Part shown: positions 8,327 through 16,536 of the stretch, one piece after another
How positions within the stretch are numbered: position 1 is the stretch's first letter
Layout: the number at the start of each line of letters is the position of its first letter
From: Streptomyces bambusae
GTDB lineage: Bacteria > Actinomycetota > Actinomycetes > Streptomycetales > Streptomycetaceae
Assembly (NCBI RefSeq): GCF_020532645.1
Contig: NZ_JAJAUZ010000013.1
Coordinates: forward strand, 62,001-126,000
Length of the DNA stretch: 64,000 nucleotides
Reading direction: 5' to 3'
Notes under the pieces: generated by a model
What the model saw: the letters and a program-made list of their open reading frames with translations, nothing else
Databases searched by the model: none
What the model was told of the DNA's origin: nothing
Program-made: the position numbers and the translations under genes

Positions 8327-9931
8327 TCAGCCGTGCTGCGCCGGCAGCGGCGTCCGCTGGGACACCTCCAGGCTCAGCCCGCCGGCCGGCGTGTAGTGCG
8401 GGGTGGCCACCAGCTCCATGCCCTGCACCGTCGGCGACGGCGCGATCCGCACCGGCAGCCGGGCCATGGTGTCCAGCTCCGGCGCCCGCTTCGGGCCCAG
8501 CCGGACCTCGCGGGTCACGCCCTCGAAGCTGACCTTCAGGTACAGGTCCCACACGCCCGGCGGCACCGGCCAGCCGCTGGACGTCTGCGACAGGTTGATG
8601 CGCGAGGAGAACCGGCCCATGGCGCGGGCGTTGCCCTTCGCGTTGGTCAGGTTGTCGTCCCGGCGGGCCGTCACCGAGAACGACTCCTCCTGGCCCGTGG
8701 TCCGCTCGCGCAGCACCACGCGGGTCGCCCGCTCCTTGGTCGACAGCTGCTCGTAGAAGGCGTAGCCGTCCAGCAGCAGGAGCGAACCGTTCCACTTCAT
8801 GCTCTGCAGCTCGTGGCTGACCGTCATGTCGTCCGTGATGTCGAACAGCTCGTCCGGCAGGCCCACCGCGGCGTCCCGGAAGAACGGCAGCTGGGTGTAC
8901 ACCCGCCCGTTCTCCACCGTCTTGCGGACGCCCGGCCGCTCCTTGTCCACCTCGAACGCGGCGATCCGCTCCGCCTCCGCGAACTTGCCCGCGGCCAGCA
9001 GCGCGAAGCGCACCGCCACCATCCGCGGCAGCAGCGCCAGCGCACCCGCGGAGACCTGCGTCCGCAGCACCTCCGAGGCCGCCCACAGGGTCTGCTCCCG
9101 GTCCCGCGCGTCCGCCGGGTTCAGCAGCGCCGTGGCCGTCGCCTTGCCCAGCTCGACCTCCAGGTGCCGCGAGTGCAGCTTGTCCCGCTGCGGGCCCGGC
9201 GGCAGCTGCGAGTCCACCAGCCGCAGCATCCGCGACACCAGTGACACCCGCTCGGCCAGCGACACCCGGGCCGCCTGGCTCGGGCCCTTGATCACACAGG
9301 TGGTCTCGCCGACCACCGAGATGTTGTCGGCCCCGATGTACGCGGCCGCCGTGAAGGCCTGGTCGTCGCCGATCGTCATGTCGGACGGGAACGCCAGCCC
9401 GCGCCGCTGCACCATCGATGTCCGGAACAGCTTGTCCGGCGTCAGTGACCAGTACACCTTCGAGGAGTACGGGTCGGTGTGCGTCTGGCTTTTGCGGAAC
9501 ATGGACGTCGCGACCGTGTGCCGGCCCGAGCTCTCCAGCTTGCCCAGCACCACGTCGGCCTCGTTGCGGTCACCGGAGGCCACCATCGCCTCCAGCGCGC
9601 CCGGCGCCAGCTTGTCCGTGGCCTCCAGGAAGATCACGTACCGGCCGGTGGCCTGGCTCAGCGCCCAGTTGCGGGCCGCCGCCGCGCTCAGCCCGCGCGG
9701 CACCTGCCCCACCCTCATGAACGAGTGGTACGCGTGCGCCGCGCGCGCCAGGATCGCACCGCTGTCGTCGGTGGAGCCGTCGTCGACGGCGATGATCTCC
9801 ATCCGCTCGGTGCCGAGGGTCTGCGCTGTCAGCGAGGCCAGGCAGGCGTCGATCACCGACGCGTGGTTGCAGACGCGGACGGCGACCGTCACGTCCTTGA
9901 CGTCTCCGGGTCGCACCCAGGCAGAGCTCAT
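8327..9931 (-). CDS. GT2-family glycosyltransferase of a wall-glycopolymer operon
   Basis: A 534-residue cytosolic enzyme with an N-terminal GT-A nucleotide-sugar transferase domain (about residues 14-220). TVAVRVCNHASVIDACL opens the fold, AVDDGSTDDS (about 48-57) binds the nucleotide, and LSAAAARNWAL and VIFLEATDKL follow. The last of these stands where the DxD metal motif normally lies. The C-terminal ~300 residues are a helical plus beta-rich extension seen in teichoic-acid-type transferases. ATG 9931 is preferred over an in-frame GTG at 9943 because GAGGTG lies 9 nt upstream and a 13-bp gap to the previous gene results. It is the last gene of the operon starting at 15127. Donor and acceptor sugars are not predictable. 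Confidence 0.88.
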   Translation of the reverse strand: MSSAWVRPGDVKDVTVAVRVCNHASVIDACLASLTAQTLGTERMEIIAVDDGSTDDSGAILARAAHAYHSFMRVGQVPRGLSAAAARNWALSQATGRYVIFLEATDKLAPGALEAMVASGDRNEADVVLGKLESSGRHTVATSMFRKSQTHTDPYSSKVYWSLTPDKLFRTSMVQRRGLAFPSDMTIGDDQAFTAAAYIGADNISVVGETTCVIKGPSQAARVSLAERVSLVSRMLRLVDSQLPPGPQRDKLHSRHLEVELGKATATALLNPADARDREQTLWAASEVLRTQVSAGALALLPRMVAVRFALLAAGKFAEAERIAAFEVDKERPGVRKTVENGRVYTQLPFFRDAAVGLPDELFDITDDMTVSHELQSMKWNGSLLLLDGYAFYEQLSTKERATRVVLRERTTGQEESFSVTARRDDNLTNAKGNARAMGRFSSRINLSQTSSGWPVPPGVWDLYLKVSFEGVTREVRLGPKRAPELDTMARLPVRIAPSPTVQGMELVATPHYTPAGGLSLEVSQRTPLPAQHG

Positions 9932-9944
9932 CGTCGAATGCACC

Positions 9945-10754
9945 TCATCGGTTCTGCGCGGACTGGTCCGGCCGGGGCCACGGCATCTCCCCGGTCAGCT
10001 CCGGCCACTGCCAGGGCCGGAACGGGGCCGTCGTCCGCTGCTCCGGGAACACGCCGGGCGTCTGCGGCCCGGCCCCCACGAGCACGTTCACGTGCGAGGA
10101 CAGGGTGCCGCCGGCCGGCGTGCTCACCGTGTACTCGAAGCGGTCCCAGCCGGTGTACCCGCGCTCGGGCGAGTACGTCACCCAGCCGTCGTACGACAGC
10201 TCGGACTTGCCGTGCCGCGGCCGGGTCACCGACACCGCGGAGCTGCCCGCGGGCACCGCCGCCAGCACGTTCACGGACGCCGTCTGCCCCGGCTCGGCCA
10301 CCAGCCGCAGACCGGGCGCCTTCGGCCGCAGCACGATCAGCGCCTCGTCGCTCAGCTTGCCGGTGCGCAGCACCTTGCGGCCCGAGGCGTCCGGCATGCC
10401 GACCAGCATCTGCGGCCGGATGCGGCGCGCGCTGACCGGGTCCTTGATGCGCAGCTGGATCACGCCGGTGCCGGTGGCACCGCCGTCGGCCCGCACCCGG
10501 AACCACTTCTGCTCGCGGAAGTACTCCAGCCCCTGCACGGCCTCGATCTCGGCGGCGCCGAGCAGCGGCGCCTCCGGCAGGTACGCGTACCCGCGCGAGG
10601 CGCCCTCGCCGGGCGCCACGGACAGGCCGAGCTGCAGGGTCTCGCCCGGCTGCACCCCGCGGAACGGGTCGGCCGAGCAGTACAGGCCCGCGTAGACGAG
10701 GCCGAGGGACGGGTTCTCGCCGAGGATCCGGCCCCGGCACAGCAGGTGGTTCAC
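9945..10754 (-). CDS. Hypothetical protein with Ig/cadherin-like segment, in wall-glycopolymer operon
   Basis: A 269-residue protein with no confident family match and no signal peptide. The middle part (about residues 140-225) resembles a bacterial Ig/cadherin-like beta-sandwich, with SYDGWVTYSPERGYTGWDRF followed by YTVSTPAGGTLSSHVNVLVG. This is the pattern of Cadherin-like/Big repeats normally found in surface proteins. The C-terminus is Pro/Trp-rich. The GTG start is supported by AAGGAG 8 nt upstream, 12 bp after the preceding SGNH gene. An Ig-like domain in a protein without an obvious export signal is odd. It may act as an assembly or scaffold partner for the neighbouring enzymes, but this is inference from position only. 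Confidence 0.75.
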   Translation of the reverse strand: MNHLLCRGRILGENPSLGLVYAGLYCSADPFRGVQPGETLQLGLSVAPGEGASRGYAYLPEAPLLGAAEIEAVQGLEYFREQKWFRVRADGGATGTGVIQLRIKDPVSARRIRPQMLVGMPDASGRKVLRTGKLSDEALIVLRPKAPGLRLVAEPGQTASVNVLAAVPAGSSAVSVTRPRHGKSELSYDGWVTYSPERGYTGWDRFEYTVSTPAGGTLSSHVNVLVGAGPQTPGVFPEQRTTAPFRPWQWPELTGEMPWPRPDQSAQNR

Positions 10755-10766
10755 GCGCCGGGCTCC

Positions 10767-11567
10767 TTATTTGCCGGGGTACTTGGACACGCGGGTCTTG
10801 GTGCGGTGCCAGAACGTCTCTTCGTCCAGCCAGCCCATCTCGTCGTACGAGAACCGGCGGCGGTCGAGGTCGCGGCCCCAGTGCCCGGGGATCACGCCCT
10901 GCTCCAGCATGCTGCGCACGACGAACCGGGCGACCTCCACGGCGCCCTCGGCCCGCAGGTGCACGTTGTCCGCGTCCTGGACGTTCGCCTGGAGCGGCTC
11001 ACCGGGCCGCAGGTAGACGAAGACCGGCTTGGAGTTCTCCGGGCCGAGCTCCTCCCACCACTGCAGGCTCTGCCGGTACAGGTCGATCACCGGTACGTGC
11101 TCGTCCTCGGCCAGCTGCTGCGCGGCCAGCGGGTAGTCGCCGAGGAACCGGGACACGTTGCCGTGCCGGTCGATCCGGCGCCGCTCGTACGGAAGCATGA
11201 TCACCGGGTGGCCGCCGGCCTCCCGGACGCCGTGCACGTACGCCGACATGTGCTCGATGAACGTCGAGAACGGCTTGGTGTGCAGACCGGGGTCCGGCTT
11301 CACGTCGTTCTGGCCGAAACCGAACAGCAGGTAGTCGCCCGGAGACATGTTCTCCAGGATCCACTGGAGCCGGCCGCGCTCACGGAAGCTCTTGGAGCTG
11401 GCGCGCGCCCGGGCGCAGTTGACGACCTCGACGTGATCGGTGAGGAACAGCGGCATCGCCTGTACCCACCCGGCCATCGGGAGGTAGCTGTACGGGCGGC
11501 TGACCGCGTTCGAACCGCCCGCGACGAAGATCCGCGGGCGCTGCCCCTGGTCTGCTGGGTGGGTCAT
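10767..11567 (-). CDS. SGNH/GDSL-type hydrolase (rhamnogalacturonan-acetylesterase-like)
   Basis: A 266-residue probable O-acyl esterase acting on carbohydrate. Block I appears as VAGGSNAVS near residue 18, where Ser is the nucleophile and the usual GDS is replaced by GGS. Block III is LFGFGQND and block V is DADNVHL with the Asp/His pair. The spacing and the GFGQND form resemble rhamnogalacturonan acetylesterases. There is no signal peptide. The ATG at 11567 overlaps the upstream stop by one base (TGATG), so it is translationally coupled to the CDP-ribitol synthase. In this operon it could add or remove acetyl groups on a wall polymer precursor (inference). Confidence 0.85.
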   Translation of the reverse strand: MTHPADQGQRPRIFVAGGSNAVSRPYSYLPMAGWVQAMPLFLTDHVEVVNCARARASSKSFRERGRLQWILENMSPGDYLLFGFGQNDVKPDPGLHTKPFSTFIEHMSAYVHGVREAGGHPVIMLPYERRRIDRHGNVSRFLGDYPLAAQQLAEDEHVPVIDLYRQSLQWWEELGPENSKPVFVYLRPGEPLQANVQDADNVHLRAEGAVEVARFVVRSMLEQGVIPGHWGRDLDRRRFSYDEMGWLDEETFWHRTKTRVSKYPGK

Positions 11568-13060
11568 CAGTCCTCCGAGGACCGGCTCAGGACGGACGCG
11601 AGCGCGGCGTCGAAGCCGGACCGCTGCGCCGGGAGGGTCGGGTCCTGCTGGCGCACGTCGATGATGTGGCCCGTCATCTCGGACAGCAGCACGTCCAGCG
11701 AGCTGCGCGCCACCGACTCGGACGACAGCAGGGAGCCCTCGGGCTCCTGGCCGAAGGCCTTGGTGCGCATCGGGGTGGCGGTGCGCTCCGGGTTGATGCA
11801 GTTGACGCGGACCCGGTCGCCGGCCCACTCGTCGGCGAGCGCCTGGGTCAGGTTGACCATGGCCGCCTTGGTGGAGGAGTACAGGCTGTAGTCCGCGCGG
11901 CCGCGGGTGTAGCTGCTGGAGGTGAAGAGCAGCAGCTGGCCGTTGGTCTCGCTCAGGTACTTGAACGCGGACCGGGCGATGTTCACCGGCGCGAGGTAGT
12001 TGACCTCCAGCGCCTCGCGGATCGCGTCGTTGTCGGTCTCGGCGAGCCGGCCGACGCGCAGGATGCCCGCGGTGTTGACGACGAAGTCGACCCGGCCGGT
12101 CTCCGCGTACGCCTGCGCGAACGCCTCGTCGACGTGGTCGGGGTTCTGCACGTGGGTGCCGGTGGTGGAGCGGCCCAGGGCGAAGACCCGGGCGCCGTAG
12201 CCCTCGGCTATCCGCGCGATGTCCGCGCCTATGCCGTACGAGCCGCCGAAGACCAGCATGGTCTTGCCCGTCAGCTGCTCGCGGTAGAACTCGTCGCCGG
12301 CCTGCTCGGGGGCGAGCGAGGAGGCGAGCTGGAACAGCTTGTCGGCGATGAACACGTCGACGGGCTGGGTGACCTTCATGTTGTACTCGTCGCCCATGAC
12401 CACGTGCACCGGAACGTCCGGCAGGTAGCGCACCACGACCGAGCAGTCGTCGGTGGCCTGGAACGCCGGGTCGCCGCCGGCCAGCTCGTACGCGCGGCGG
12501 ATCGTGGACAGCCAGAAGCCCTGCGGGGTCTGGCCGCGGCGCAGCCGGGAGCGGTCCGGGACCTCGGTGATGAACTCGCCGTCGTCCCCGTGGGTACGGG
12601 TGACGATGACGGTGTCCGAGGACGGGATGGCCACGTCCACGGCCTGGTAGCGCTCCAGCGCCTCGACGCACTCCTTGACCACGCGCTGCGACAGCAGCGG
12701 GCGGACGGCGTCGTGGAAGAGCAGGTTGCAGTCCTCGTCGGCGCCGAGGTCCGCGGCGATGGCGGCGATGGCCACGTTGGTGGTCTCGCTGCGGGTCGAG
12801 CCGCCGGCGAGCACCCGGGAGACCTTCTTCAGGCCGGCCCGCGCCACGATCTTCTCGGCCTCGCCGGTGTACGCGGGGGTCATCAGCACGATGACCTCGT
12901 CGATGTCCGGAGCGTGCTCGAAGATGTGCAGCGTGTGCTCGAGGATCGGCTTTCCGGCGATCTTCAGAAGCTGCTTCGGGATTTCGAGTCCGATGCGCTG
13001 ACCGGTGCCACCAGCGAGGACGACGGCGACCGTACGGCGTCGGGATGCACTGTGGGACAA
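11567..13060 (-). CDS. Bifunctional cytidylyltransferase/SDR reductase (Bcs1/Acs1-like, CDP-ribitol synthesis)
   Basis: A 497-residue fusion. Residues ~9-235 form an IspD/TarI-type cytidylyltransferase (VVLAGGTGQRIG, PKQLLKIAGKPILEHTL, FHDAVRPLL). Residues ~250-480 form a short-chain dehydrogenase with a GGSYGIGADIA nucleotide-binding loop, NTAG, and a catalytic Ser-Tyr-Lys set in SSSYTRGRADYSLYSSTKAA. The same order occurs in Haemophilus Acs1/Bcs1, which reduces ribulose 5-phosphate and makes CDP-ribitol. The protein therefore probably supplies CDP-ribitol, or a related CDP-polyol, for the TagF-like polymerase upstream. The likely start is a rare TTG (13060) close behind AGGAG. The fusion is established in the family; the product here is inferred. 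Confidence 0.9.
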   Translation of the reverse strand: MSHSASRRRTVAVVLAGGTGQRIGLEIPKQLLKIAGKPILEHTLHIFEHAPDIDEVIVLMTPAYTGEAEKIVARAGLKKVSRVLAGGSTRSETTNVAIAAIAADLGADEDCNLLFHDAVRPLLSQRVVKECVEALERYQAVDVAIPSSDTVIVTRTHGDDGEFITEVPDRSRLRRGQTPQGFWLSTIRRAYELAGGDPAFQATDDCSVVVRYLPDVPVHVVMGDEYNMKVTQPVDVFIADKLFQLASSLAPEQAGDEFYREQLTGKTMLVFGGSYGIGADIARIAEGYGARVFALGRSTTGTHVQNPDHVDEAFAQAYAETGRVDFVVNTAGILRVGRLAETDNDAIREALEVNYLAPVNIARSAFKYLSETNGQLLLFTSSSYTRGRADYSLYSSTKAAMVNLTQALADEWAGDRVRVNCINPERTATPMRTKAFGQEPEGSLLSSESVARSSLDVLLSEMTGHIIDVRQQDPTLPAQRSGFDAALASVLSRSSED

Positions 13061-13132
13061 GGTCTCCTGCTTCCTGAGAGAGATGAGGGAAACGGTCGGG
13101 ATGCCGTCGGGTTGCCGGTGGGGCCGAAGGAA

Positions 13133-15127
13133 CTACGCCGGGAGGGCGGGCTGCTCCGGGTACTCGATGGGGAAATCGCGGAGCCCGCGCCGGTACAGGT
13201 CGTTCGCGGCGTTGTTGAATCGGACCGTCGACGGCGGGTAATCCTGCCCGAGCAGATATTCCTTCAGCTGCTCGCGGTAGTGCGCCATGACGTCGTTCTC
13301 CGGGTTCAGCATCGCGTCGATCGCCTGGTCGAGCCCGCCGCACTGTTCGTCCAGCAGGTACGAGGCGTACGCGGTGCGCTGCTCGTTCCGGAATTCGGTG
13401 TCCGGGAGCCCTTCCAGGTTGAAGATGGCGTAGGGCTTCCGGGTGGCCACGAAGTCGGACACGACGCTCGACATGTCGCCGATCAGCAGGTCCGAGTGGT
13501 TGAAGCAGTCGTAGAGCGCGGGGATGCGCTCGACGACCACGTGGTGCGCCGATTCCGGCATGGACTCCCAGTACAGCGCGCCGGCCTGGTTGCGGCTGCC
13601 GCGGATGCGGGCGGTCCGCTCCTCCTCGGTGAGGTCCGGGTACTTGGAGCGGACGCCGCGCTCGGTGAGGTCGGCGATCCGCTTGTCGATCCGGGCCAGC
13701 TTGCGCGCGGCGGTCTTGGACTCGGCCAGGTTGCGGCCGAACCGGTTCGCGTTGTCCTCCTCCAGCAGGGCGATGATCGCCTTGTGCGCGGCGAGGGCCA
13801 CGGGGGAGCGCGTACCGGTCAGCGGGTGCGGCTTGTAGATGATCCGGATCTCCTGCGGGTGGTCCAGCAGGGTGCGGATGAGCTTCTCGCCGGCCGGGAT
13901 GACCGAGGTGTAGCAGGCGTCGTCGGTCCAGCCCTCCCAGGTGGGGGCGTAGACGACGGTGGGCACCTTGCCGGCCACGCGGCCGGTCCAGTGGTGCAGG
14001 GTCATCAGCTGCGGGCGGCCGACCTCGACGATCTGGCCCGCGGTGACGGCGTGCTTGATGCGCTCGTAGCGGTCGCGGCCGGCCCGGCCGGCCACCCAGA
14101 TCTCGTCGAAGACCTTGCTGACGCGGTTGCTGGAGGCCAGCTTGTCGCTGTCGCCGTGGCCGATGAAGACGTGCTTGACCTCGGCCCGCTGGAGCATGTG
14201 GACGTTCTTGCCGGCGTTGCCGGGGTACAGCGCGACGCGCAGCTCGGGCATCTCGACGCGGGCCAGGTTGTCGGCCTTGGGCACGCAGATGACCGGCACG
14301 GAGGTCGCGTCCAGGTAGCGCAGGGTGGCCCGCTCGCGCAGCACGATGATCGGCCGCAGGTCGAGGGCCTCCAGGGCCTCCAGCCACATGTTCACCTGGT
14401 ACATGAAGTCCCGGGAGATCGCGGCGAAGGTGAAGTACAGGGCGACCTGGGGGCGGTAGCCCTCCAGCTGGCGGTTCAGCTCGTCGAGGGCCTCGTCGCC
14501 GGTGGGCAGCAGGAGCGCGTTCCAGGCACCGGGCAGCAGCACCAGGACGGCCACGAAGGCGATCCAGACGGTGGCGATGGAGCCGAACGTCACGAACCGC
14601 CAGTCGTCGGTGGCGATGGTGCCGAGCGCGCCCGCCACCAGCGGCACGTCCAGGTGCAGCATCTTGCGGACGTGCTTGTCCATGAGGAACGGGTGCGGCA
14701 TGCGCCGGATGCCCAGGATCTCCATGTCCAGGCCGCGCGTGGTGAACGGCAGCTCGTTGCGCTTGCTGCGGACCCGCTTGAGGACCGCGCCGTACGCGAG
14801 CTGGAGCACGAACAGCAGCAGCAGGCCGAGCGAGGCCATCTTGGCCACGAACGAGTCGAGGTCGGCGATCGAGCCGCACAGGGCCAGCAGCAGGAACTGC
14901 CGGATCAGGAAGCGGATCGTGAGGCCGAAGCGGGAGTCGCGCAGCCGGTCCAGGGTCGAGGACTCGGCGCTGTGCAGCATCAGGTCGGCGCCGTAGCTGA
15001 CCGCCGCCGAGTACACGAAGATCGGCAGCGAGGCCATCGCCACCGCCGCCATCATGCCGAGAAAGCTCAGCACCAGGGCAGAGCTGATGAGAACGCCCAG
15101 CGCTGCCTGACGGCTTTGCCTGCCCAT
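13133..15127 (-). CDS. CDP-glycerol/ribitol:poly-polyolphosphate transferase (TagF/TarL-like), with N-terminal membrane segments
   Basis: A 664-residue protein that probably polymerises polyol-phosphate units onto a lipid-linked primer at the inner membrane face. The first ~200 residues hold several hydrophobic helices (ALGVLISSALVLSFLGMMAA, FLLLALCGSIADLD, LGLLLLFVLQLAYGAVL and one at ~185-210). The C-terminal ~450 residues are the Glyphos_transf domain, with HVFIGHGDSDK, VVYAPTWEGW, IIYKPHPLTG and SDLLIGDMSSVVSDF. Bacillus TagF has the same catalytic motifs but no such membrane array. ATG 15127 is chosen for its GGGAGG 9 nt upstream. It is the first gene of a five-gene operon and has its own promoter-like element. 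Confidence 0.93.
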   Translation of the reverse strand: MGRQSRQAALGVLISSALVLSFLGMMAAVAMASLPIFVYSAAVSYGADLMLHSAESSTLDRLRDSRFGLTIRFLIRQFLLLALCGSIADLDSFVAKMASLGLLLLFVLQLAYGAVLKRVRSKRNELPFTTRGLDMEILGIRRMPHPFLMDKHVRKMLHLDVPLVAGALGTIATDDWRFVTFGSIATVWIAFVAVLVLLPGAWNALLLPTGDEALDELNRQLEGYRPQVALYFTFAAISRDFMYQVNMWLEALEALDLRPIIVLRERATLRYLDATSVPVICVPKADNLARVEMPELRVALYPGNAGKNVHMLQRAEVKHVFIGHGDSDKLASSNRVSKVFDEIWVAGRAGRDRYERIKHAVTAGQIVEVGRPQLMTLHHWTGRVAGKVPTVVYAPTWEGWTDDACYTSVIPAGEKLIRTLLDHPQEIRIIYKPHPLTGTRSPVALAAHKAIIALLEEDNANRFGRNLAESKTAARKLARIDKRIADLTERGVRSKYPDLTEEERTARIRGSRNQAGALYWESMPESAHHVVVERIPALYDCFNHSDLLIGDMSSVVSDFVATRKPYAIFNLEGLPDTEFRNEQRTAYASYLLDEQCGGLDQAIDAMLNPENDVMAHYREQLKEYLLGQDYPPSTVRFNNAANDLYRRGLRDFPIEYPEQPALPA

Positions 15128-15172
15128 GCGGCATGGCCTCCCGGCTGTAAGGATCTTGTTAAGTGCCGCAGT

Positions 15173-15178
15173 AGTATA
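15173..15178 (-). promoter_or_regulatory. Candidate -10 (TATACT) for the wall-glycopolymer operon
   Basis: On the minus strand TATACT matches TAnnnT well, in a locally AT-rich patch, about 45 bp upstream of the TagF-like start. A weak -35 (TTCAGC) lies 18 bp further upstream. No other gene separates it from the operon. Confidence 0.45.
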
Positions 15179-15319
15179 GGCATCAAAGTCGCCCCCGCTG
15201 AACCGCCGAATGACGTGGGCAGAAACACCCGGCAAACGCCGTCACGGGAGTTCATCACCAGCTGACCGCTGAGTGATATGGGCGCAATGAAATGTGACGC
15301 TCCGTGCCCGGGCGGCTAC

Positions 15320-15341
15320 GTTCCGGCGGTTTATCCGGAAC
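15320..15341 (-). terminator. Weak hairpin after the TagC-like gene
   Basis: Arms GTTCCGG (15320-15326) and CCGGAAC (15335-15341) pair with an 8-nt loop, 20 bp past the TagC-like stop. The stem is short. The rest of the 233-bp gap holds only the promoter-like element at 15173-15178. Confidence 0.35.
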
Positions 15342-15360
15342 CCCGGTCCGCCACCGGCCC

Positions 15361-16413
15361 TCAGGGTGTGAAGCGATACACAGTGAGCTTGCGGCGGTCG
15401 CCGCTCTTCACGGAGAACCCCACGCACAGCTGTGGACGGCCGCCCGAGAGCGTCACCGCGATTCCCTCCGGCTCCCGGAACTCCAGGTCCGGCGCCGCCG
15501 TCACGAGCTGACGGCCGGCCCGCTCACCCGTCTGCACGTTGATGGCCGCGACGTACGTATTTCCTCCGCCGGACGGCGGATTCTCCCCTTCGTCGTCCGT
15601 GTAGGGGCTGCCGGTCAGCTGGTAGATGTGGTCCCCGTACAGGGCGCAGCCCTGGAAGGACTCGCCGTCCCGCTGCCAGACGTCGGCCAGCTCGTGCTCG
15701 GGGCCGTGGCCGCCCTTGCGGAACTTGTCCATGGGGTAGACGGCGTACCGGCGTTCGGGGCCCTCCCGGAAGCTCACCAGCACCCGGCGGCTCTCCAGGT
15801 CGACGGCCGGATGGGTGGCCCGGGCGCCGGGCAGCGGCTCCTGGTGGCGCACTCCGTCGTCGGTGCTGTCCAGCACCTCGCCGTCGCGGAACGGCACCCG
15901 CGTCACGGTCCGCCCGTAACCGGTCTCGTCGTCGGCGTCGCCCTCGATCCACAGGTGGGTGCGGCGGCCCGAAGGCTCCACGCCGAGGGAAATGCCGTGC
16001 CCGAAACCGCGCAGGTACATGTGCCCGCGGATCTTTCCGTCGAAATCCAGTCTGGTGACGCACATGTCGCCGTACTGGCGGCGCGAACCCGTGGTGAGAG
16101 CACCTCTTTCGCCGGGCAGTTCTATTCCGCCCTGAATGAGCTGGAGCGTGTATATGAGCCGGTTCTCGTCATCGAACGCAAAAGACTGCGGCCCGGTTTT
16201 GTTGTAGAGCGCGGAGGGCTTCAGAAATTCTTTCGACCGGGCGATGTTGAATTCACCGACCCTGGTTCCGAAGTCTTTTTCGGCAGTCTTTTCGTCCGAC
16301 TTTGCGGAAACGATAATTCCGGTACCTGCCAGGCCCGTCAGGGCCGCACCTCCCGCCAACAGGAGAGTCCGGCGGCTCGGTCGGCTTTTCTCACTGGCGG
16401 TGCGGAAACTCAT
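15361..16413 (-). CDS. Tat-exported beta-propeller protein of the P68 RBP/TagC-like family
   Basis: A 350-residue protein. An N-terminal twin-arginine leader (SRPSRRTLLLAGGAALTGLAG, here split as SRPSRR then TLLLAGGAALTGLAG) is followed by a propeller region. That region contains QSFAFDDENRLIYTLQL, DMCVTRLDFDGKIRGHMYL, GFGHGISLGVEPSG and FQGCALYGDHIYQLTG, the hallmarks of the TagC/phage receptor-binding-protein-like propeller family that Streptomyces annotations call teichoic acid biosynthesis protein C. ATG 16413 is preferred. A longer start at 16467 would run through the fadB terminator, and ATG 16422 is a close alternative; neither has a clear ribosome binding site. Its position just upstream of the TagF operon suggests binding or processing of the wall polymer outside the cell (inference). 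Confidence 0.85.
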   Translation of the reverse strand: MSFRTASEKSRPSRRTLLLAGGAALTGLAGTGIIVSAKSDEKTAEKDFGTRVGEFNIARSKEFLKPSALYNKTGPQSFAFDDENRLIYTLQLIQGGIELPGERGALTTGSRRQYGDMCVTRLDFDGKIRGHMYLRGFGHGISLGVEPSGRRTHLWIEGDADDETGYGRTVTRVPFRDGEVLDSTDDGVRHQEPLPGARATHPAVDLESRRVLVSFREGPERRYAVYPMDKFRKGGHGPEHELADVWQRDGESFQGCALYGDHIYQLTGSPYTDDEGENPPSGGGNTYVAAINVQTGERAGRQLVTAAPDLEFREPEGIAVTLSGGRPQLCVGFSVKSGDRRKLTVYRFTP

Positions 16414-16443
16414 GCCGTGCATTCTCTCATCAGCGCGCCAACG

Positions 16444-16484
16444 GGCGAGGCCCGCCCCCGGGTTCACCGGGGGCGGGCCTCGCC
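16444..16484 (-). terminator. Terminator of fadAB, 18-bp perfect stem
   Basis: Arms 16444-16461 and 16467-16484 pair perfectly with a GTTCA loop, 53 bp past the fadB stop. Its position argues against longer start choices for the TagC-like gene. Confidence 0.85.
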
Positions 16485-16536
16485 GTGGCAGGATCCGGGC
16501 CGCACGCGGCCCGCGGCTGCGGGTGTCCGTCGGTCC

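Noticed and set aside
4560..9086. 1508-residue minus-strand open frame
   Set aside because: Covers the permease, LCP and propeller genes in wrong frames; no motifs and composition is that of a shadow frame.
15361..16413. Prophage remnant suggested by the phage receptor-binding-like propeller
   Set aside because: No phage structural, lysis or integration genes are nearby, and the Tat leader points to a host-encoded exported protein.
16414..16467. Longer N-terminus for the TagC-like protein starting at 16467
   Set aside because: It would translate through the perfect 18-bp fadB terminator and adds a non-conserved stretch before the Tat leader.
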